Shown here: positions 60,141-64,000 of the stretch, piece after piece
Layout: each line of letters starts with the position of its first letter
Numbering within the stretch: position 1 is the stretch's first letter
Source: Peptostreptococcus porci
GTDB lineage: Bacteria > Bacillota > Clostridia > Peptostreptococcales > Peptostreptococcaceae
Length of the DNA stretch: 64,000 nucleotides
Assembly: GCF_009695815.1 (NCBI RefSeq)
Contig: NZ_VUNE01000001.1
Coordinates: 682,001-746,000 of the forward strand
Direction of reading: 5' to 3'
Position numbers and translations under genes: made by a program
The notes under the pieces: generated by a model
Told to the model about the DNA's origin: nothing
What the model saw: the letters and a program-made list of their open reading frames with translations, nothing else
Database searches by the model: none

Positions 60141-61735
60141 TAAATAAAATCAAATCAGGGATATTATATGGAATAGGTGGAATCCCAATTGATATCGAAG
60201 TAGATATATCTAGAGGAATGCCCATTTTTAGTATAGTTGGCCTTGCAGGAACTGAGGTCAAAGAATCAAAAGAGAGGGTAAAATCTGCTGTTATCAATAG
60301 TGGGTATACCTTTCCATTGAACAGGATAGTCGTGAATCTATCTCCAGCAGATTTGAAGAAGGATGGTTCTTATTTAGATTTGGGCATTTGCATTGGTATA
60401 TTATCCGAGTATTTAAATAAAAAAAACAACGATATCGAAAATAGCGTTTTTTTAGGTGAACTATCTTTAGACGGAAATCTAAGAGGTATGGAGGGGATTT
60501 TTTCAATTGTACTGTCGATGTGTGAAAAGAATATTGAGAGAGTGTATATTCCAGCTGAAAATTATCTTGAGTGCAGTGAGATAAACTCCATTGAAATAAT
60601 TCCAGTAAAATCAGTCAGAGATTGTGTTGATATAATCAATATGCCAGCTTCTAAAAAAAGAGATTTTATAGAAAAAAGAAAGAATGAAATACTAAATAAA
60701 AATAAAAATCAAGTTAATGAAAATCACATCCATTTTAAAAAATTGGAAAAAAATAAGGAAAATGAAATGCATATAGATTTTGAAGAAATAAAGGGGAACA
60801 AGGTCACAAAAAGGTGTGCTGAAATTTCTGTTGCGGGAGGTCATAATATGCTGATGATTGGACCACCAGGAACAGGTAAAACCATGATAGCAAAGGCGAT
60901 GAAAGGGATACTACCAAATCCTAATAGAGAAGATTCTATTGTAATAACTAGGATAATGAGCTCAGCTGGATTAAATCGAAATTCGATTGGACTTGTTAAA
61001 AATAGACCATTTAGACAGCCTCATCACAGTGCGACAAAAATATCAATTATCGGTGGTGGTGCAAAAGCAATGCTGGGAGAAATTACATTGGCACATAAGG
61101 GGATTTTGTTTTTTGATGAATTGCCTGAGTTTGATAGAAATACGATCGAGGCTCTGAGACAGCCCTTAGAAGATAGATGTATAAATATATCTAGATTAAA
61201 TTACAATATAACTTATCCATCTGATTTTATATTTATTGCGAGTATGAATCCATGCCCATGTGGTTTTTATAACAGTAGTAAAAAATGTATTTGTCGTCAA
61301 TCTGAAATTGATAAATATAGAGGGAAGATATCTGGACCTATTTTAGACAGGATAGATCTTTTTTCTGAGGTAAGTGAAATAGATTATGAAGATATATCAT
61401 CGAAGAAAGAGGAAGAAGATTCTATCACTATCAAAAATAGAATTGAGAACGCAAGAAAAATTCAATTGAAAAGGTTTATAAATACAAGTATTGACTTAAA
61501 TTCCCAGATGTCTACGGAGCAGGCTATTAAGTATTGTGAGTTGACGAGCAAGGCAGAAAAGACAGTCCAGATGATTTATAGAAAATATGGACTGAGCAAT
61601 AGATCGTATATAAAAATTTTAAAGGTATCGAGAACAATTGCGGATTTGAGGAATAGCAAGTCAGTAGATGAGAAGGATATTATGGAAGCTTTTTCGTATA
61701 GAAGGGCATATTACAAATACTTTTCAAGAGGTTAA
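60137..61735 (+). CDS. comM: ComM/YifB family AAA+ helicase-like ATPase
   Basis: A 532-residue protein: N-terminal Lon-protease-like domain without the catalytic dyad (about residues 1-170), a variable Asn/Lys/Glu-rich linker (about 180-215), an Mg-chelatase-type AAA+ domain with Walker A GPPGTGKTM (about residues 239-247), FRQPHHSATKIS, Walker B GILFFDELPEF, a cysteine-bearing NPCPCGFY..CICR segment, and a C-terminal domain with SNRSYIKILKVSRTIADL. In Vibrio ComM is a branch-migration helicase for natural transformation. It starts at TTG 60137, overlapping yraN, and is followed by a 12-bp tandem repeat and dprA. Confidence 0.95.
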   Translation: MINKIKSGILYGIGGIPIDIEVDISRGMPIFSIVGLAGTEVKESKERVKSAVINSGYTFPLNRIVVNLSPADLKKDGSYLDLGICIGILSEYLNKKNNDIENSVFLGELSLDGNLRGMEGIFSIVLSMCEKNIERVYIPAENYLECSEINSIEIIPVKSVRDCVDIINMPASKKRDFIEKRKNEILNKNKNQVNENHIHFKKLEKNKENEMHIDFEEIKGNKVTKRCAEISVAGGHNMLMIGPPGTGKTMIAKAMKGILPNPNREDSIVITRIMSSAGLNRNSIGLVKNRPFRQPHHSATKISIIGGGAKAMLGEITLAHKGILFFDELPEFDRNTIEALRQPLEDRCINISRLNYNITYPSDFIFIASMNPCPCGFYNSSKKCICRQSEIDKYRGKISGPILDRIDLFSEVSEIDYEDISSKKEEEDSITIKNRIENARKIQLKRFINTSIDLNSQMSTEQAIKYCELTSKAEKTVQMIYRKYGLSNRSYIKILKVSRTIADLRNSKSVDEKDIMEAFSYRRAYYKYFSRG

Positions 61736-61786
61736 AAAAATTTGTATTAGGTAAATCGAGATTATTTTTTGATGGAAAAAATGTAG

Positions 61787-61960
61787 GAAACAAATATAGA
61801 AAGCAAATACAGAAAGCAAATATAGAAAACAGTAGAGAAAACAATATAGTAAATAATGAAGTAAATAATGAAGTAAATAATGCAGTAAATAATGCAGTAA
61901 ATAATGCAGTAAATAATGCAGTAAATAATGCAGTAAATAATGCAGTAAATAATAGAGTAA
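61787..61960 (+). repeat. 12-bp minisatellite between comM and dprA
   Basis: Nine head-to-tail copies of a 12-bp unit, GTAAATAATGCA (two copies end GAA, the last differs), run from 61849 to 61956, preceded by five degenerate 12-13-bp units (GAAACAAATATA, GAAAGCAAATACA and similar) from 61787. The near-identity of the central copies suggests recent expansion by slippage. It ends about 25 bp before the dprA ribosome site. Confidence 0.92.
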
Positions 61961-61999
61961 ACAAATCTATATGAAATAAAGTAGAACTAGGAGGTATTT

Positions 62000-63181
62000 A
62001 TGATGAGAGATTTCTATCTTTGGGCTAATTCTTATTGTAAAATTTCATGTGAGCAGATGAAGTATATTAGAGACGCTTACCATGATTGCTTCAATGATAC
62101 ATGTCAGATATCAGCTTTTTTGGAAAAAATAACGACTGATGATAGAATGCCTCCGAAAATAAAAAATAAAATCGAGAAGTACTCTTCTTTTTTATCTAAT
62201 TTGGTTGATTTAAAGCATGAGATGAATAAAAGAAATATTTCTTTTATCACGATTGACGACAGTGTGTATCCTGAGAGCTTGAGGCAAATCTATGATCCAC
62301 CATATGTACTTTATTACAGGGGAGATATTAATGTAATAAGTGATATGCATAAAAAAATTGCAATAGTTGGTTCGAGAAAGGGGTCAGAATATGGAAAAAA
62401 TGCAACGAAATATTTTTCATCATCGTTGTCGAAATGCGGATTTATCATTGTGAGTGGTATGGCTAAAAATATAGATTATTATGCTCACAAATATTGTGTA
62501 GATTCAGGAGGGAGGACAATCGCCGTACTCGGAACTAATATAGATAAAATATACCCATTGGAAAACAAAGCGTTGTATTCGGAAATAATTGAGAGTGGTG
62601 GATTGATTCTATCTGAACATAATTTTGATGAGGCTACTCAGGCATACCATTTTGCTGTTAGAAACAGGATAATAAGTGGACTCTGCTCTGGTGTCATAGT
62701 TGTAGAAGCAGAGGAAAAAAGTGGTGCATTGATTACGGCGGACTGTGCGTTGCAGCAGGATAGAAATGTGTATGCAGTTCCAGGTAGTATTTTTTCTTCC
62801 CTCAGTAATGGTTGTAATGAACTGATAGCACAAGGGGCAAAGTCAGTTCGAAAAGTCGAAAATATTTTAGAAGACTATGAAATATTTGAAAAAAAAGAAG
62901 AATTATTTATTGAGAAAAACAAATTATTTTTAAAAAATAGTGGAAATACTAATACAAGTTGTGATAATATATTGCTTGATGATATTTCGGAAGAGGTAAT
63001 TTCAATTGAAGAAAGAACTATTTTCGACATTATATCATCAAGAGGAGCGATAGATATTGAACAAATTTCCTTAATCAGTGGATATAACATAAGTGATGTT
63101 ACATATATAGTAGAAAAGCTTTTGATTTTGGACTTAGTAGTAGAACAAGGCTTCAATAGATACGCACCCAATATATTATAA
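62000..63181 (+). CDS. dprA: DNA processing protein DprA (Smf)
   Basis: Binds incoming single-stranded DNA and loads RecA during transformation. The 393-residue protein has an N-terminal helical domain, the Rossmann-like core with VGSRKGSEYGKNA (about residues 115-127), SGMAKNIDYYAH where most relatives have SG-A-RGID, and the GVIVVEAEEKSGALITADCAL stretch (broken across about 232-252) and VPGSIFSSLSNGCNELI, then a C-terminal winged-helix domain. AGGAGG lies six bases before ATG 62000. It is expressed with topA downstream and probably with comM. Confidence 0.95.
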   Translation: MMRDFYLWANSYCKISCEQMKYIRDAYHDCFNDTCQISAFLEKITTDDRMPPKIKNKIEKYSSFLSNLVDLKHEMNKRNISFITIDDSVYPESLRQIYDPPYVLYYRGDINVISDMHKKIAIVGSRKGSEYGKNATKYFSSSLSKCGFIIVSGMAKNIDYYAHKYCVDSGGRTIAVLGTNIDKIYPLENKALYSEIIESGGLILSEHNFDEATQAYHFAVRNRIISGLCSGVIVVEAEEKSGALITADCALQQDRNVYAVPGSIFSSLSNGCNELIAQGAKSVRKVENILEDYEIFEKKEELFIEKNKLFLKNSGNTNTSCDNILLDDISEEVISIEERTIFDIISSRGAIDIEQISLISGYNISDVTYIVEKLLILDLVVEQGFNRYAPNIL

Positions 63182-63195
63182 TGGAGGTGTTCCTT

Positions 63196-64000
63196 GTGCC
63201 AAAGGCTTTAGTAATAGTAGAGTCCCCCGCAAAGGCAAAGACAATCGAGAAATTTTTAGGAAAGAGCCACTACTCTGTAAAGGCATCAGTTGGTCATATC
63301 AGAGATCTTCCAAAAAGTAGGCTTGGTGTTGATATAGAAAATAACTTTGAACCCGAATATATTAATATTAGGGGAAAAGGAGATATAATAAAAGAACTTA
63401 AAAAAGAAGCAAAAAAAGCGACAAAAATATATCTTGCAACCGACCCCGATAGAGAAGGTGAGGCGATTTCTTGGCATTTGTCCTATATTTTGGGAATTGA
63501 TGCCGATTCGGACTGTAGAATTGAATTTAATGAGATAACAAAGGATACGATAAAAAAATCTATCAAGCAACCGAGAAAGCTAAATCATAATCTGATTGAT
63601 GCACAACAAGCGAGAAGGGTATTAGACAGATTGTTGGGCTATCAGATTAGTCCGGTTCTATGGCAGAAGGTCAGAAGAGGTCTGAGTGCCGGTAGAGTTC
63701 AGTCTGTTACGACAAAAATAATTTGTGATAGAGAAAAAGAAATAAATGAATTTGTTCCTACAGAGTACTGGTCTTTAAATGTTATTTCAAATGTAAATAA
63801 CACTGATGTAGATTTTAGCTTTTATGGTATTGATGCAGACAAAATTGATTTGAATAACGAAGCCGACGTAAATGCTATAATAGAAAAAATAAAAAACAGA
63901 AAGCTTTTAGTTTCGAACATCGACACTAAAATAAGACGAAGATCTGCTGTCAAGCCTTTTACGACATCGATGCTGCAACAGGAAGCGGTAAATAGATTAG
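63196..64000 (+). CDS. topA: DNA topoisomerase I, N-terminal part (continues beyond window)
   Basis: Relaxes negative supercoils. The 268 codons inside the window start at GTG 63196 (GGAGG at 63183-63187) and open with PKALVIVESPAKAKTIEKFL, the Toprim signature of TopA, followed by GHIRDLPKS, ATDPDREGEAISWHL with the acidic DxDxE-type metal site, and ARRVLDRLLGYQISPVLW and GLSAGRVQSV of the decatenation-gate domain. The catalytic tyrosine region lies past the right edge. dprA-topA is a conserved order in Firmicutes; the genes are 14 bp apart. Confidence 0.96.
   Translation, partial: MPKALVIVESPAKAKTIEKFLGKSHYSVKASVGHIRDLPKSRLGVDIENNFEPEYINIRGKGDIIKELKKEAKKATKIYLATDPDREGEAISWHLSYILGIDADSDCRIEFNEITKDTIKKSIKQPRKLNHNLIDAQQARRVLDRLLGYQISPVLWQKVRRGLSAGRVQSVTTKIICDREKEINEFVPTEYWSLNVISNVNNTDVDFSFYGIDADKIDLNNEADVNAIIEKIKNRKLLVSNIDTKIRRRSAVKPFTTSMLQQEAVNRL

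Noticed and set aside
61787-61960. CRISPR-like array
   Set aside because: Units are 12 bp, contiguous and without spacers; it is a minisatellite.
61680-61964. Minus-strand hydrophobic frame with repeated Phe-Thr-Ala-Leu units
   Set aside because: It is generated by the 12-bp repeat and antisense comM sequence, starts at TTG without a ribosome site, and has no homologous look.
61738-61974. Plus-strand Val-Asn-Asn-Ala repeat frame, thought at first to be a read-through extension of comM
   Set aside because: Codon counting shows it is in a different frame from comM, whose own frame meets a second stop at 61748; no start codon or ribosome site precedes it.

Overview
The window is AT-rich chromosomal DNA of a strictly anaerobic, amino-acid-fermenting, Gram-positive clostridium. 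The evidence is a UGA-containing (selenocysteine) glycine/sarcosine/betaine reductase component B, a complete rnfCDGEAB ion-pumping complex, pyruvate phosphate dikinase with its regulator, PolC, a Bacillus-type ThyA, two LPxTG-type surface proteins and the usual Firmicutes order rnc-smc-ftsY-ylxM-ffh-rpsP-khpA-rimM-trmD. An oral-type Peptostreptococcales genus (Filifactor/Peptoanaerobacter-like) would fit, but that placement is inference. No phage, insertion sequence or CRISPR array was seen.

Layout. 1-4.7 kb: tail of a membrane protein gene, then a CcpN-like CBS regulator, the PPDK regulatory protein and ppdK. 4.9-9.1 kb: grdX, grdE-type and grdB-type (Sec348) genes and a YkvI-family transporter. 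9.3-16.6 kb: a Crp/Fnr regulator with a perfect operator-like palindrome, glycerol dehydrogenase, dfrA/thyA on the minus strand, a CWB2/L,D-transpeptidase surface enzyme and an iron alcohol dehydrogenase. 16.8-23.1 kb: tRNA-Leu(CAA), polA, coaE, a lytic transglycosylase, a copper-chaperone-like protein and an SH3/NlpC-P60 hydrolase with WalR-box-like repeats upstream. 23.7-28.7 kb: the rnf operon. 28.8-36.9 kb: a double flavodoxin-like protein (minus), an MBL-fold hydrolase, polC and a DAACS symporter. 37-47.7 kb: efp, rnc, an Elp3-like radical SAM gene, smc, the SRP genes and the rpsP-trmD translation operon. 47.8-55.6 kb: tyrS (minus) and two sortase-anchored surface proteins, which separate trmD from its usual partner rplS. 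55.7-64 kb: rplS, rbgA, rnhB, a hydroxy-acid oxidase plus glyoxalase pair, yraN, comM, a 12-bp tandem repeat, dprA and the start of topA.

How it fits together: amines or amino acids are probably reduced by the Grd system, with redox balance and ion-gradient formation through Rnf. PPDK interconverts pyruvate and PEP. Alcohol and glycerol dehydrogenases handle reduced carbon. The rest is housekeeping (replication, SRP targeting, ribosome maturation) and cell-surface functions (peptidoglycan remodelling, adhesins). The most notable observations are the selenoprotein with its SECIS hairpin, the surface-protein island inside the trmD/rplS context, several promoter-embedded inverted repeats, a hairpin just before rnc, the array of TGTAAC half-sites before the NlpC/P60 gene, and the minisatellite between comM and dprA. 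I did not find a clearly new multi-gene system.
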